From Cladorhizidae sp. MBARI D1340-BT2 (Eukaryota; Porifera; Demospongiae; Poecilosclerida; Cladorhizidae), in contig JAQNBH010000021.1 in NCBI GenBank assembly GCA_028752905.1, positions 1,148,501 through 1,212,500 of the forward strand: DNA of 64,000 nt, in the 5' to 3' direction. The first letter of the stretch is position 1. Each line of letters starts with the position of its first letter. Below the pieces are notes generated by a model that was not told the origin of the DNA, ran no database searches, and saw only the letters and a list, made by a program, of their open reading frames with translations. Shown here in pieces: positions 63,743 to 64,000 of this stretch. A program made the position numbers and the translations under genes.

Positions 63743-64000
63743 TTGGTCTATATGTTTCTCATTTTCCCCCAAAAAATCTTGTTATTTTGCCGTAAAGCTC
63801 ATAACTTTTCTACACTTTACCCCAAAAAGATAATTTTTATATCACCGAATAGCCCTTCTAATTATCTGTCTTTTGTACGTGCCAAAATTTTGTGTACTCT
63901 AAGTATTAGCAAGTTATGGTGATTTGAAGTGGTAAGGTTTGCGATCTTTCCTGGCGTTTTCCAGTTGCCAAAGCGGTGGCCTGCCAGTGAAAAACCACTA
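63743..64000 (+). repeat. Partial satellite unit, right edge
   Basis: The first 258 bp of a unit, cut by the window edge just after the invariant core. It has CCATAATTTGG and the ATA loss of V units, tract T4C5A6, and CACCGAATAG with TTTTGTG as in D/P units, so it is another mosaic. The array continues to the right. Confidence 0.93.

Larger units (their letters stand above)
1..64000 (+). repeat. Satellite DNA array, ~909-911 bp unit, about 70.5 copies
   Basis: The window is filled end to end by one tandem repeat in a single orientation. Phase starts (TTGGTC) recur at 225, 1136, 2047, 2955, 3866 and so on to 63,743. Lengths are mostly 911 bp in the left third and 909 bp further right. All length classes follow from a few indels: loss of ATA in TCTATAATATG (-3), CACACTTCACTG to CACACCACTG (-2), ACT gained after GTACT (+3), a single A lost in one unit and its duplicate (-1), a TAT gain near 63,314 (+3), and one 165-bp internal deletion. 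No unique DNA, transposon or inverted unit interrupts it. The family is not one I recognise. A eukaryotic heterochromatic satellite is inferred from array size and lack of genes. Confidence 0.97.

Noticed and set aside
1..64000. CRISPR array
   Set aside because: Repeats of 909 bp adjoin directly with no unique spacers, and no cas gene is present.
1..64000. rDNA intergenic spacer or telomeric repeat
   Set aside because: No rRNA coding segment occurs in 64 kb, and no short G-rich telomere motif is repeated.

Overview
The whole 64 kb window is one uninterrupted head-to-tail tandem array of a satellite unit of about 909-911 bp, all in one orientation. Using the TTGGTC motif as phase start, there are 70 complete units (first at 225, last complete one ending at 63,742), with partial units at both ends (1-224 and 63,743-64,000). 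I found no convincing protein-coding gene, RNA gene, transposon insertion, inversion or unique sequence. A gene-free array of this length, with nested higher-order periods and concerted variants, is typical of eukaryotic constitutive heterochromatin (centromeric, pericentromeric, subtelomeric or B-chromosome satellite). I do not recognise the family and cannot name the organism or the chromosomal location.

Each unit has two halves. The first ~370 bp holds a variable 5' cassette (~155 bp, with a T-C-A homopolymer tract), then a GC-richer core of 53 bp that looks invariant in every copy. The second ~520 bp consists of three related sub-repeats (174, 164 and 185 bp), each built from two related blocks of roughly 70-95 bp. 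Every unit length in the window (744, 906, 908, 909, 911 and 914 bp) is explained by a handful of recurring indels plus one 165-bp internal deletion.

Layout. 225-22,082: mainly an 'S' class of 911 bp, interspersed with units carrying an alternative 5' cassette ('L') and two 908-bp 'V' units; an 8-unit period (7,285 bp) and then a 5-unit period (4,555 bp) are visible. 22,083-25,718: a switch to 909-bp units with linked 'D' markers, arranged as two near-identical dimers (1,818 bp). 25,719-34,805: two 5-unit blocks (period 4,541 bp), each containing a 1,815-bp dimer repeat. 34,806-40,262: a divergent unit, then a 'K' family. 40,263-41,006: a truncated 744-bp unit. 41,007-56,137 repeats 25,719-40,849 almost base for base. 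56,138-64,000: a mosaic tail of K, L/D and V-like units.

The main result is a 15,288-bp tandem duplication (25,562-40,849 and 40,850-56,137) in which I see only five single-base differences. Its junction is the truncated unit, formed at a 31-bp identity between sub-repeats B and C inside the unit. This is what an out-of-register unequal exchange should leave. A run of four of the five differences (26,460-27,281) suggests later conversion or a more complex exchange. There is thus no gene system here; the interesting biology is the nested amplification, cassette shuffling and the invariant core.
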